A DNA stretch of 64,000 bases from Mrakia gelida (taxonomy: Eukaryota; Basidiomycota; Tremellomycetes; Cystofilobasidiales; Mrakiaceae): positions 1,798,001-1,862,000 of the forward strand of contig BRON01000007.1 of NCBI GenBank assembly GCA_024345305.1. The letters are read 5' to 3'. The notes under the pieces were generated by a model. The model did no database searches. It saw nothing but the letters and a program-made list of their open reading frames with translations, and was not told the DNA's origin. This document shows positions 46,051 through 57,953 of the stretch, piece by piece (within the stretch, counting starts at the first letter, position 1; each line of letters opens with the position of its first letter). A program made the translations under genes and the position numbers.

Positions 46051-48483
46051 ATGCTGGCTCCTTCCTCTCCACCCCCTTACCCTCAAAACCTGGATATCGA
46101 CATCGAATCTTCGTTAGCGGAGCGACGTCAAACCGTATCGAAGCATTCGAAGGAGCTCGATATCGCGGAGGAGGAGGACGAGGACCGGATTCCAGAAGGC
46201 TACGACGCAGATCGAGATGGAAAATTCGCTCCTCAGAAGCTCGCAGAGGGTTGGGAGGGGAAGTGGGGCTTCGTAGGAACTGCTATGGCTTTCCTGATCA
46301 GGAATGGGTGCGAGGCGAGAGGGATTCAGCCTGTTCGGGTCGAGGTCAGCTTCGATTTTCCCTTCCATCCTTGTCCCTCCCTCTCTTTCCTTCTCCCACC
46401 TTCCCTCCCTCCTCCTTCGCTGAGCTGATCCTTTCTCTTGGCTTGCTTGCTTCTTACAGGACCGACCTGCTCTGACTCGATGGTCTTACCTTCCTCAAGC
46501 TACGTTGTGGGCAGCAGCCAACACCAACATCCTCACCTTCTCAGCTGGCATTCTCGGTCCCGAGCTCTTCAACCTTCCTCTCGGAGCGAGCGTGGGCACT
46601 ATCGTAGGATTCAATATCTTGGCTGTCATTCCTGTGGCCTACTTGTGAGTTCTTCGTCTCGTTTCATTCCCTCCGAGGTGCAGAGGGAGGAGGAGAAGGA
46701 GGGGAAAAGCGAGATAAGAAAAGGACGGGCGCTCTCGCTGCTTCGGACTTTCCGGTCGAGCTCACCTCCTTCCTCTCCCTTTCCTCCTCCTTCAGCTCGA
46801 CCTTTGGACCCAAGCTTGGACTGAGGCAGATGGTCATGTCTCGATACTCGTTCGGGTGCGTTTTTCCTCCCTTTTCCTCTCTGTTTCTTCGATTCTCGAT
46901 CTGACGCCTGTCTCGACCTTCCTTTGTTTGCTCGCTCTCGTTCGAACAGTTACTGGCCCGTTCTTGTCCCAGCTCTCTTCAACGCTCTCACCGCCATCGG
47001 TTTCCTCTCCCTTAACGCCATCCTCGGAGGTCAAACCCTCAGTCTCTCAAGCGGTAGCGACTTCGGCTGGTCGCTCGGAATCGTTCTCGTTGGGCTGATT
47101 GGAATCTTCGTTCGTCCTTCTTTCCTCTTCTTTTTCCCTCTCTCCTAAACTCTGTTAACCATCCCTTCCATCCTCGCTCCACTCTACCTCTACAGCCCTC
47201 CTTCCTCGGTCTCCGAGCCCTTCACATCTACTCGATCTCCCTCCTCCCGATCTCCATCATCATCTTCCTCGCCATCCTCGGAATCGCTGCTCCTCACCTC
47301 TCCTCCGCCATCTCCTCGCCAGAAAACATCTTCCAACCCATCGTCACCGTCGGAGGAGTCCTCGGTTTCGGAGGAACCCTCATCGGTTTTGCTGCAACCT
47401 GGTCAGCGTTCGCGTCCGACTTCACGACCTACATGCCTCCCGAAACGAAATCCGTCCCGCTCTTCTTCTGCACCTACTTCGGACTCCTCACCCCGTTGGT
47501 CCTGCTTCAGACCCTTGGAGCCGCGATTCAGCTCGCGGCGGGAGCGATCCCAGGTTGGGAGGAAGGACAGGCGGAGAACGGAGTGGGAGGGTTGATTGGA
47601 GCCGTCGTTGGAACGAGCGGAGGAGGGAAGCTACTGCTGGTGTTGGTCGCATTGAACGTGACGGCGAACGTAGCTCCTACCATCTACTCGGCCGGATTGA
47701 GTTTGCAGGTCGTCGTTCCTTGGCTGCTTCGAGGTGAGTCCTCCTTTTGTTCCCTTGTTCCTTCTTCGACGCGTCTCGCTGACCTTCGCGTTCGTTCCTC
47801 TCCTTCAGTCCCTCGATACTTCCTCGCTGTCCTCATCAGCTTCATTTACATTCCCGTCGCTCTTGCTCTCTCTACTCAGTACACTTGGCAGGTCAGTCCA
47901 GTTCCCTCGTCTTTTTCGAAACGAAAAGCAATCGCTCACGACCTCTTCTCCTCCTCTCAGGCCTCCCTCTCCAACTTCCTCTACATCATCGGCTACTGGG
48001 CCGCTCTCTACCTCCCTCCCGTCATCTGGGAGAACCTCCTCTTCCGAAACCCCATGTCCGTCGGTCCCAACGGAACCTACAACCTCAAAGACTGGGACAA
48101 CTGGAACAAGCTCCCCATCGGGTACGCCGCCGTCGCGTCTTGGGTCGTCGTGAGTCGCTCTCCCTACCCCCTCTTCTCCCTCGCTTTCGTCTACCCTCAG
48201 CTAACGCCTAGTTCTACTGTTTCGTCTCGACAGGGCATCCCCTGCGTCGTAGCCGGCATCTCTCAAGTCTGGTGGGTCGGATGGGCAGCGCGACGAATTG
48301 ACGGAGGATTGGGAGACATCGCGTTCCTCATCGGGTTCGCCGCTGCTTCGGTCACGTTCATTCCTGCTAGGTGAGCTGCCTACCTTACCTTCCCATCCCC
48401 ACCTTCTCTCATCTCATCCCACTGACTCTCCTTCGCGTTCCCTTTTCCTCAGATGGCTGGAACGTCGCTTGTTCGGTCGTTGA
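46051..48483 (+). CDS. NCS1-family purine-cytosine permease
   Basis: Multi-exon gene of about 560 residues starting MLAPSSPPPYP. After an acidic cytosolic head come NCS1/Fcy2 landmarks: WSYLPQATLWAAANTNILTF, FGPKLGLRQMVMSRYSFG, YWPVLVPALFNALTAIGFLSLNAILGGQTL, TLIGFAATWSAFASDFTTYMPPET, LVALNVTANVAPTIYSAGLSLQ, NFLYIIGYWAALYLPPVIWENLLFR and GDIAFLIGFAAASVTFIPARWLERRLFGR. Twelve membrane spans are expected. Relatives import adenine, guanine, hypoxanthine and cytosine by proton symport at the plasma membrane. The exact substrate is not readable. Stop 48481-48483. Confidence 0.93.
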
Positions 48484-48923
48484 TCAAACCCTCGTTCGCA
48501 GCGTTCTCTTCTCGTTTCTCCTTTGTTTCTTCACGTTTTCTCATCCTTGGGTCTCATCATCTATCTCTCACATCTAGATCTGCTCATCATCTCGTTATCG
48601 CTTTGCATCTGCACGTACGTTCTTAGACTCTTACTTCGTTTTTTCTGGCGGAATCGCGCTTCGTTCGTTCGTTCGTTTTTTTTTCGCACTTCGTTCGGTC
48701 TTGCTCTCTCAACCGAGCGCCCTGTTTGCATCTTGATGCTCCTTCGCTTCAGCTTTCATCTTCTCGCAGCCGAGAAAAGCTTGCTTTCCGTAGATCTCTG
48801 GGCGTAGCGGGTAGGGAATGGGAAGAAGACGCGTTCGTCGACGTCGAGTTGACTCGTCGTCGTCGAGAAGAGCTTGCTCTCGGTCGAATACAGCGTTGCA
48901 TAAAGTAGAGCACGAGGACGAGA
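48484..48923. other. convergent 3' intergenic region
   Basis: 440 bp between the ends of the permease (+) and the FMP52-like gene (-). Contains a short CGTTCG repeat run near 48660 followed by nine T. No gene. Confidence 0.5.
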
Positions 48924-50311
48924 CTAAGCAACCGGGTTGTACGCCGTCCCAAGGTCGATGATCTGCTGGTTCGAGTAGTAACTTTGAAAACGAGACGCGT
49001 CGAGCCGGGTCAAGTCAGTCCAGCTCTTATCCCCTCCCCCCTTCCCCGCCCAAACAACGAACCCAACCAAAAAGCACAAAGCACTCACTGAACACCCACC
49101 TCCCCTCCCCTTCTCGAAGCAAGACTCGCAATAGCTTTGCCGACCCTGACCCAACCAACCAACGAAACCAAAGTCAGCAAGCACGTCGCTCGCCCTTCTC
49201 TTCTCTTCTTATTCCCCTCCCTCCTGAACCCCAACCCCCATCCCTCCCCCAAACCAGTTTCAAGAGCACTCACAAATCACTCTCTACCCCCACCCTTCCC
49301 AACCCCGGAACCCCTACCGCCCTCAACCCTTTGAACAGAGCTTTCACGAGCACCTCCATCCCTCCCGCGTTGGGTCTGTCCCCGACGAGTAGGCCGGGTT
49401 GGAGGATGAGGGTTGTTGGGAAGTGGAGGGAGAGGATTGAGTGTTCGATTTCGCCCTGGGAAAGAAGAGGGTGGGAGGGGGGGAAAGGGGAGGGGGGTTG
49501 GGTGAGCGAGTGGGAAAGAGAGGGTGAGGGACGGAAAGGGTGAGCGAGGCTAACCTTCATTTTCTGATAAGCGAAGTAAGAATTAGGGTCTGCTCCTCCT
49601 GCTGAGACGAGGATGTACTTCCGGAAAGAAATTGACAAACGAGGGGAGGGGAGAAGTGTGAGCTTCATCCTGCGCTTGTTTGAGCTTCGTTCGATTCGAC
49701 GTTTCAGCCCTTCCTCTCTCTGATCTCCCCTCTCTCGCCTCCTCGCCCTCAGACTGCTCCACCCAGCCACATAGAGAGGTACAGACAGACTTAGAACAAA
49801 GCTACTAACCGTCTCGCAACCCTCCTCCCTAGCAGCCTTAGCCAACTCCAAGTTCAACCCCAAATCAACCTTCCTCTGCTCCTCCACACTCCCTACAATG
49901 GCCTTCTGCGTGCCCAAGCAGCTTATGAAGACCTTCTCCCGAGGAGGCGTGGTTGCGGGAGGGGAAGAAAAAGACCAAGTGCTCGGGTCTTGGAAGTTGA
50001 GGATCTGGTTGGTGTGAGGTGTTGACGTCGAAGCGGAGGACGAGGGAGGAGAGCTAAGGGGACGACGAGTGAAAGTTGTGAGGGAGGAGAAGAGAGTGGG
50101 GGAAGAGAGGATTGAGAGGTAGGTTTGATGGCCTGCCAAACAATGAAAGAGAGAAGTAGAGGGGAGGAGGGGAAGAAGGGGGGATGGGAGGGGAGGGGAG
50201 GAGGAGGGAAGAACGGTGAGCTCGGATCTTGGTTCGGAGCAAGGCGATTTAGATGGACTTGCCTGTGAGACCTGTGGCTCCGACGAGATAGATGGCTGGG
50301 TTGGAGGACAT
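48924..50311 (-). CDS. FMP52-like NAD(P)-binding oxidoreductase (HTATIP2 family)
   Basis: MSSNPAIYLVGATGLTGHQTYLSIL opens at 50311 with a Rossmann GxxGxxG. The GHQ part is reached only through a GC-AG intron (50133-50262; donor GCAAGT). Then VFISCLGTQKAIVGSVEEQRKVD and the exon KYILVSAGGADPNSYFAYQKMK carry the atypical SDR Tyr-x3-Lys (YQKMK), followed by GEIEHSILSL, TLILQPGLLVGDR and VGKAIASLA. The last exon encodes YYSNQQIIDLGTAYNPVA, TAG 48924. About 260 residues. Fmp52 was found in yeast mitochondria/ER; the substrate is not known. Confidence 0.85.
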
Positions 50312-50908
50312 GCTGAGAGGAGAGGGAAGTAACAAAAAGGTTGAGAGGGAAAGGTGGAAGTTAAGAGAGAGAAAGCGTCGAGCTTCGGAGGGAGGGAGGG
50401 CTGAAAGTCGAGCTGTCTGCCGAGGGACGGGCGACGCGAGGCTTCTGACAACCGTTAACTTTTTTTAAGGAAAGCACAGTCGAGAAGCTGGACTCGAGTC
50501 TGGGGAAGATCTTCGTCGAGGAAATATGCATTTCCTTTGTTGTTGTTTACACGCGACGGCGCAGGCAAGAGGACGCGACCTTTGAGCTCGCTGATTGTCC
50601 TCCTTCCTTCCCAAACTTGGACTCCTTCCCTCTCCCTCTCTTGCATTGCATACGCCCTCCTCCTCTTCAGCACCCTCAGCATCACCATTTTATCTCGCAT
50701 ATAGAGCTGGACCCACAACCCTCGAAGGAAACCTTCTCTCTCTCTCGGTCCAGAGTCAACGAAACGAACGAAGCTCAACGGACGCGGCTCTCCCTTCTCC
50801 CCTTCTCCTTCCTTGGTTCGTTCAACCTCTCCTCACCCTTCTCGCCCAGACCCGATCTTTAACTCCTCTTCCCTCGCACACAGCTCCCCCTCCCATCTCT
50901 AGCCCAAA
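50312..50908. promoter_or_regulatory. divergent promoter between the FMP52-like gene and CDC45
   Basis: About 600 bp between two ATGs on opposite strands. The CDC45 side is strongly pyrimidine-rich over its last 250 bp. GACGCG-type hexamers occur at about 50433 and 50571; whether they act as MluI-box-like elements is unknown. Confidence 0.45.
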
Positions 50909-53900
50909 ATGCCGGTCCTCTCCATCCCCTCTCCAACGCTCCCAGCCTCCATCCCTTCCTACCCTCAAGCGTACACCTCGATCGTCTCTCGTTCACGAGC
51001 TTCCATGGGTTCAGCAGGAGGAGGAAACGGTTTAGTCATCATGGTAGCCAATGGGGTTGATGGAGTATGTGCTGGAAGGTGAGTCCTGTCCTTCTCAGCT
51101 TCGAGGGGAGGGCGGGAAGGGAAGGAGGGAGCTCACACGAACAAGGAATGGACGAGCTCGCGTTTGCCTTTCCTTCCTTCGTTCGCGTTCATGCATGCTG
51201 ACCTCCTTCTTGCTTCTTGCGCCTTGGTTTGGGTGTATCGTAGGATGTTTACAACGCTTCTCACCTCTGACTCGATACCGCATCGGATGTTCCCCGTCGA
51301 GGGATACGCTGAGCTTGAAGACCGAACCAACGACCTCGAAGCGGACAACGAGGTCAGTTCAACCCTCCTCGTCTCTTCTCTCCTCCCATCACCTTCCCTA
51401 CTCTCACCTTTCCCTTGCTCTCCCAAGCTCACACTGTCCCACCTTTCATCGACACTCTTTCCTTTCTCAGCTCCACACTCTCGTCCTCCTCGCACTCGGT
51501 TCTCTCCTCCCAATCTCCTCCCACTTCCTCACTCGACTCAACCCGAACGTTCACGTTCACGTCCTCGACTCGGCAAGACCTTGGAACTTGGAGAACCTGT
51601 TTGGAGGTGGCCTCGAGGGCAGGGAGAGGGTCTGGATCTGGGGAGACGACGATGTGGGGAGGAGAGCGTTGGAGAAGGAGAGGAGGGCGTTTGAGGCTTT
51701 GGAGGTGAGTTGAGCCCGAGCTTGAGTTTCGTTGGAGGGAGCGGAGGAGGTTGATTGGGCTGGGAAGGAGCTGAGGGATGGAACGTAGGCTGCTAGCAAG
51801 GCTCTGGGAAGGACCTGGGTCTGCTGAGGTGGGGAGAGAGGCAGAGCTCGCGTTTCTCGTCCTTCGTCCAAGTCGTCGAAGCTCACCTTTCCTCTCCTTC
51901 CCCTTCTTCTCCGCTCCCTCCTCCAGTACGAACCCGAATCCGACTCCGACTCCGATTCCGACTCAGACGACGACCTCCCACGTCCAGAATCCTCAGACGA
52001 CGACTCTTCCAACGACGACGAGCTGGTTGACGACGAGGACGGGGGAAGTCCTCGACCGCGTCGCAGGAGACGTTTAGACGACGATGGACAGGTGAGTCCT
52101 TCGTTCTTCGCTCTTCCCTTCCCCTCCTTCTTCCGAAACAGTACTGACACGTGCTTCGCTTCGTTTCGATTCGTTCTCCAGCCCAAACCTCTCAGCCGAG
52201 CCAAGAAGGCGAGGTACACTCAGAAGATCAACCGATACTACAACGCCGGAACTCACTACGGCCAGAGCGTGGCTGGGACAGTCTACATGCTTGCTTCGTC
52301 GCTAGGTCGAGAGGATAACGATCTTCTTTGGTTCGTCGTCTCCCTCTCGTTTCCTCCTTCTTCCTCGTTCCCCAACCTGACGCGACTCCCTCGCCTTTCG
52401 TTCTCTCTCTCAGGCTCGCCATCCTCGGTCTCACCCACCAATACATCTCCTCCCGCATCAAACGAGACAACTACGACATCCTCCACTCCCTCTACCTCGA
52501 CGAAGTCGCTAGGCTCAACCCCCCTCCTGCACCTCCCTCCTCTGCAGCAGCAGCAGTCGCAGGAGGCTCGTCGTCGTCGAATCCAAACCCAGACGATCAT
52601 TCCATTCGCCCGTCGGAGGAGCTGAGGTTCACGCTTTACAGGCATTGGAACTTGTACGACTCGATGTATCACTCGGGGTACGTGGCGAGTAAGATGGGGA
52701 TTTGGAGGGAGAAGGGGAAGGGAAAACTGCAGGGGATGTTGGCGAAGATGGGGTGAGTCGCGTCTCGCTTTTTTTGCTCTTCGCGTTTCGGTTCGGCTCG
52801 TTCGATGTCCGAGCTGACCTTTCCCTCCCTTACCTCTCTCCACCTCCCCCTCCTCCTCCTTCCCACCCTCCCACCACCCTTCCCTCCCTCCCACCCCTCC
52901 CTCCCCCCCACCCACCTCCCACCCATCCACCCTCCCTCCCTCCCACCCAGCTTCTCCCTCTCCCAATGCCACCAAGCCTACGCCAACATGGACATCTCCC
53001 TGAAACGTCAACTCTCCCACCGCATGGACTCCATCGCTCCCGAATACGGTCTCGTCGAACTCACCTACCCTTCCTTCACTCGAACCTACGGGTTTCGTTC
53101 CCTCCCCCTCTCCGCCGCCGACGCCGTCGAAGGGATCGGAGCTCTCCTCGAAGCGGCGGTGGGGGTGCGTCTGGAGGTTGAGATTGAGGGTGGGAAGGGA
53201 GGAGGGGAATGGTTCGGGGGGAGTAGGATTTGGGCGCTTGGTGGGCTTGGGTGGAGTGGGAAGGATGAGAATAAGGAGGCTTTGGAGGCGGCAGCTGCTG
53301 GGGAGGAGGAGGAGGAAGGGGGGAACGGGGAGAAGAAGTTGAAGGATGAGAAGGCTTGGGAGAAGTGCTTTTGGGCTTCGTTCGATGCGTTGAAACCTGG
53401 AGGAGAGTGAGTGTCGCGTTTCGGCTTGTTTCGACGCGTCGTTCCCGTTCGTTCGTCCTTCGCTCTCCTTCTTGTTCGCTGACTTTTATCCCTTCCCTCC
53501 CTCCCTCCCTCCTCTTTTTCGTCCTCGTTTTCGTGCAGCGTCTCCCTCCTCCACTCCTCCCTCCCCCTCTGCATGGCTCTCCAACGCGCCATCATCCGAC
53601 AAGGTTCCTCCCTCATCGACAAGAACAAAGTCGTTCAACTCAAATGGTTCCGTTTAGCAGCCATCACCGAAGGTCCCGACATGGCTCTTTTCGTCAACCC
53701 TTCCACGCTCTCTCGGCTGGCGCTCTGGATGGTCGATGCGCTGAGGGATAGGTTGGCGGAACAGGCAGGAGGGAGCAATCAGCAGAGGAGGACGAAGAGC
53801 TTGCCGGTTGTGGTGGCCTGTTTGGACGAGAGGGTGGGGACGTATGTGGTTGTGGGAGTGACGGGGGCACCGGAGTATGGGGATGTTAGGAAGAAGTGAG

Positions 53901-54202
53901 TCCGAGCCCTGCCTCTTTCTTTCGCGTTCGAGCGAACACGAAACGACGAGCTGACCTCCCCCCCTCCCGTCGCGTCTTCTCCCTCCTTCCCTCCTCCCTC
54001 CTCCTCCTCTCCCCTCCCTCCTCATCTCGCTTGGTTCGTACGTCTCAGCAAATTCGGTCTCGCCTTCCAAGATGCCGCTCGAGAATCAGCAGCAGCAGCC
54101 AAGCACGATCGGTTCGACACGTCCATCGTCGAGGTCAAGAAGGAGGATCTGAGTTCGTTCATGGAGGCTTTGCAACTTTCGGCGACAGAACGGATGAGTT
54201 GA
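50909..54202 (+). CDS. CDC45: CDC45, replicative helicase (CMG) subunit
   Basis: ATG 50909 opens MPVLSIPSPT. The DHH-like N-terminus is seen in NGLVIMVANGVDGVCAGRMFTTLLTSD, IPHRMFPVEGYAEL, LNPNVHVHVLDSARPWNLENLF and VWIWGDDDV. The long acidic Asp/Ser insertion (EPESDSDSDSDSDDDLP) typical of Cdc45 precedes KPLSRAKKARYTQKINRYYNAGTHYGQSVAGTVYMLAS, NDLLWLAILGLTHQYISSRI and LRFTLYRHWNLYDSMYHSGYVASKMGIW. Later blocks QCHQAYANMDISLKRQL, YGLVELTYPSFTRTYGF, CMALQRAIIRQGSSLIDK and KFGLAFQDAARES complete the family. About 760 residues, nine or so exons. Acts in the nucleus with MCM2-7 and GINS to unwind DNA at replication forks. Confidence 0.96.
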
Positions 54203-54529
54203 TTGAGGATGATATGTGCTAGTCTGAGTTTAGAATGATGCGAGACGAGAGATGAGAGACGAGAGAAGAAGGGCCGTGACGCGAGACTGAGTACGGTGAA
54301 CGAGCATAGACGAAAGGAGACAGGAAAAGCAGAGTTGGTGGAGTTGGGAAGGAGAGACGAGGAACTAGGGAAGAAAACTGGAGATAAACTGAAGATGTAA
54401 GGGTCCGAAAGGTCGAAGGGTAAGAGGAGGGAGGTGGGAGAGAGAGAGAGTACGAGGAACGACGAGAAGGCCAACAGACGACGCGTCTCCTGAAGCGGGA
54501 GGGAGAGAGGACAAGAGGACGCGATGAAA
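54203..54529. other. convergent 3' intergenic region
   Basis: 327 bp between the ends of CDC45 (+) and the second F-box-like gene (-). No signal recognised. Confidence 0.5.
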
Positions 54530-55613
54530 TCAGCTCAGCGCGAGAGAAGCGGAGAAAAAGAGAAGATTGGGAGGCGTACATGTTGAAGAAGGTACAACAA
54601 CAACCTCAATATTCCTTCTCGTCTTCTCCCAACCAGCCCACCCGACCGTCCTTTCGCACACTTCTCTGAGACCCGATGATACTTCCTCCCTCCCTTCCGC
54701 CGTCGGCACCAAGATCTCCACACCCTCCAACCCGTTGACTACAAAACCTGAAGCAAGCTGTTCCTCCCGACCCCGAGCAGGCAAGAAGTCGAACCGCGTC
54801 GAGTTCCAAATCGACGATGCTGGGTCCGTCCATGAGAGGTCGTGTGTGACGGTGAAGGATGGATTGGGATCGGAGGGGAGGGCAGATCTGGTATGGGCAT
54901 TCCCAGCCCTCTTGAACGATACGTGTCGAAGTCGTCTCCATCCGAGCTCGTAGCAGTCGAGCAGAGGAAGGAGATTGGCTCTGTAGTCCTCCTCGTCGAT
55001 GTACTGCCCGTAAGGGCCATATCCCTCCAAACGGAAGGCAATGGGGTCGACCAGAGAGAGGAAGATATCCATCATCCGGTAGCAGACCATCCGGGGTTGG
55101 ATCCGGAGGAAGATGGCGAGGGAACGAAGAGGGAGAGGTAAGGGGGAGGGCGACTCGCCGCCGAGGCGACTTCGATTGATCTGAATGGGGTCCTGGTATG
55201 GGGAGTATTCGGGAGGGACGTCCTCTCCCTGGACGAAGAGGGTGAGCTTCTTGATTTGGGTGAGAGCAAGGTAGGGATGGAGATGGGGTTGGGAGGAGGG
55301 GTCCTGCCGAAGAGAGGGAGAGAAGGGAGGGAAGGAGGAGGCTGAGGTGAGCTCGAGTTTCGACTTGACGGCGGAGCTGAAGTCGTAGGAACGATCTAGG
55401 GCTTACCTCTCTGGCACAGAAGAGCTTGTGTAGACTCTCAACTCCCTGGAGGACGACGTCCTCGTAGAGAAGAGGGGAGGAGAGTTGGAGGAAGGCGAGG
55501 GAGAGGGACGAGCACTTTGCGAGAGTGGATTGGTCGCAGAAGCTGAGGATGTGCCCTTTGACCTCCGTAGGAAGGTGAGGAGAGGAGGCGGAGGTGGAAG
55601 TGGTAGACGTCAT
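54530..55613 (-). CDS. F-box-like protein
   Basis: Two exons. The first encodes MTSTTSTSASSPHLPTEVKGHILSFCDQSTLAKCSSLSLAFLQLSSPLLYEDVVLQ with the F-box LPxEVxxxILSFCDQSTL pattern, then GVESLHKLFCARE. The second exon encodes about 250 residues opening with a LTQIKKLTLFVQGEDVPPEYSPYQDP segment and containing YELGWRRLRHVSFKRAG. It ends VVPSSTCTPPNLLFFSASLALS at TGA 54530. No WD40 or clear LRR. It probably acts as an SCF adaptor with unknown target. Layout (SVESLxLLFC before the intron, TLxLxxP just after) parallels 44498-45580. Confidence 0.7.
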
Positions 55614-55748
55614 GGGAGAGTAGAAGAGAACCGAGTGAAAGTCCTCTCTTTTCCCTGCTTGGCCGTCGGATGAAGAGAGAAGACGTGAGCTCGAACGCTC
55701 CTTCCCTCGAAACCATCAGCGTCTCCTTCCTTCCTTTCCTTCGCTACC
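55614..55748. promoter_or_regulatory. very short bidirectional promoter
   Basis: 135 bp separate the ATG of the F-box-like gene (-) from that of the BTB gene (+). Both may feed ubiquitin ligases (SCF and CUL3 types), so joint regulation is possible but unproven. Confidence 0.5.
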
Positions 55749-57051
55749 ATGTCGACCCCTTCCTCTTCCTCAGCTCTCAGCAAACGAAATCGATCTGGCG
55801 CTTCCAATTCCGACTCGAACGACCCCGAAGATGCTTCAGCAGGTGCCTCCAAGAAGACCAGGGCATCGACGTCGAGCTCCTCCCTCTCCCCTCCTCCTCT
55901 TCCAGCTCCTCGAACGAGATCAACTCGATTCTACTTCTCGGACGGCAACATCATCCTCCAAGTTCAAGAAACAGACTTTAGGGTTCATCGAGGAGTATTG
56001 GAGAGCCAGTCGAGCGTGTTCAAGGATATGTTCGAAGTAGGGAGGGAGGGAGAGCACGAGCTCCAGTTGAAAGAGAAGGAAGGAGTCGCGACGGTCGAGC
56101 TCGCTCACGATTTCGCTGGAGCTTGGGAGGTCATGCTTGCTGTTCTGTACGATGGACTGTGAGTGTTCTTCCCTTGTCGGCGGGACGATGATGCCTCGAG
56201 CGAAGCTGAACCTCGTCTCGTCTCCTTTCGATTCGTTCTCGTCGACCCAGGTCCTTCGCTCTCGACGACGTCTCTTTCGACAACCTCTACGCTCTTCTTC
56301 ATCTCTCGGACAAGGTCAGGGTCTTTTCGCATCGCTCCTCGTCGCCTCACTTTGGGGAAGGAGCGACCCCGACTGAAGCTGACGCTCGCTCTTCCTCTCT
56401 CCTCTCCGTCAGTACGAGTTCACTTCCCAGCTCGCCCTCGCTCAGCGTCTCCTTCTCAAAGAATCCAACACTCTTCTCACTCCCTCCTTCGATCGAACGG
56501 ATCTCACCAAGCCGGATCTCGTCCGTGGTCTCTCCGCTACGACCCTCCTTCGAGTTCTAGACCTTGGAAAGCGATTCGACGTGCCCGAGGCCTTGCCCAA
56601 GGCGTTCTACCTCCTCGCCAAGATCAACCGTGACCTCGAGCAGATCGTTGAAGAGGAGAAGCAGGACGAGAGTGGTACTGGATGGGAGGTCAGGCCTTTC
56701 GAGAGAGACGACGGTCAGTCAAGCCCTCAACTCGTCCGTCGCGTACTCGAGTCTTCAATGACGAGTCTTCCGTTTCTCCTCCTTCATCCTTTGCTCTCAG
56801 TTCTCCGAATCCTCAAGATCACTCGGGATTCCCTCGGCCTTCAGACCTCATTCGAGAGTTCGTTCCGTCTCTCGAGCTCCAGCTTCCACGTCGGCGGATG
56901 CAACGAGTTCGAGGCGTGTCGCCAGCACGCGTCGACCGAGTTCATGAACTCCTGGACTCCGATGACGAAGAGGAGCCACGTCGATTACCGAGCGATGCTT
57001 CTCTTGATGATCAACTCTCCCTGGGTAGGTAACCGGCCTGCAAGGAGATGA
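55749..57051 (+). CDS. BTB/POZ-domain protein
   Basis: MSTPSSSSALSKRNRSG starts at 55749. After a Ser/Asp-rich head with basic KKTRAST, the BTB fold is seen in FYFSDGNIILQVQETDFRVHRGVLESQSSVFKDMFEVG, LAHDFAGAWEVMLAVLYDGL and, after introns, SFDNLYALLHLSDKYEFTSQLALAQRLLL. Then VRGLSATTLLRVLDLGKRFDVPEALPKAFYLLAKI. BTB proteins of this basidiomycete type often act alone or with CUL3. The 3' end is doubtful: in the region 56710-57010 another frame (SSVSPPSSFALSSPNPQD, then VHELLDSDDEEE) has better protein texture, so an intron near GACGACGGTCAGT may shift frame and the gene may go on to a splice at 57089/57193 (ERKLRHFDKSL). Confidence 0.75.
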
Positions 57052-57953
57052 TCGTGAAGTGGCTGGAGAGAAAGTTGAGGCATGTGAGTCGATTTGTTGT
57101 TTCCTTTCTCCCTTCCGCTCGCTTCGCCCTCGTCGCTCGACCCGGCCGCTCTGACCTTGTATACTCTGTCTGATGATGCTTGCTTACAGTTCGACAAGTC
57201 TCTCTAGACTTCGCTCTCGACGCTTTTCTCTCGCGACCTGTGAGTTTCGAGTTCGACGCGTCGATTCAGTCGCCGAGTCTCACTGACGAGACTTTTCTCC
57301 TTTTCCTCGTCGTTCCAGAACCGCATGCTTTCCTCTTCTACCTTATTCTCTTGACACGCGACCTTCACGCCTTTCTTTCTCTCCCTCTCTCGCGCGACGA
57401 CTTCAGCTTTCGTCCTTGCCACTTCGTGAGTTGACGCGTCTTGCTCTCCTCTCTTTCTCCCGTTCCGTATATCGAACAAGAAGCAAGAAAGTAGACTGTT
57501 GACTGATCGTTCTTCTTCTGATACCCCGCAGGTCTTCGTCGACTGGACTCCTCTGTCTCAAACCCGTCGTCGAATCGCGAGACGCGTCGTGGCTTCGATG
57601 TTGATGAGACTTGACAGCTGCCTTCCCCTCGCTTTCTCTACCACGTTCTTGCAAGCTTACATCTCCGACCACTTGAAGTTGGGCTATAGCCTGACGGAGA
57701 GAAGACCTCAGCTCTGGCTCGCTTGGAAGCGAACGAGAGTGCGTCACATCGAACGTCGTTTGATAAGAGGTACAACAGGTTGGAAGCCAGCGAAACGAGA
57801 GAAGAGAGACTGATACTGAACGTGACTGCTGCTAAGTAAAGATTGCAGGTGAAAAGAGAGAGACCGACCATGGGACCCAAGAGAAAGAAAGAAAGAAAGG
57901 AAGAGGAGAGGGAAATCGAAAAGAAATGAAGAACGAAAGACGAAAGAGGGAGC
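57052..57953. other. BTB 3' region and TOP3 3' flank
   Basis: About 900 bp. Contains intron-like GTGAGT at 57089 with acceptor TTGCTTACAG at about 57189, probably belonging to the BTB transcript. No further domain recognised in the open frames here. Confidence 0.4.
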
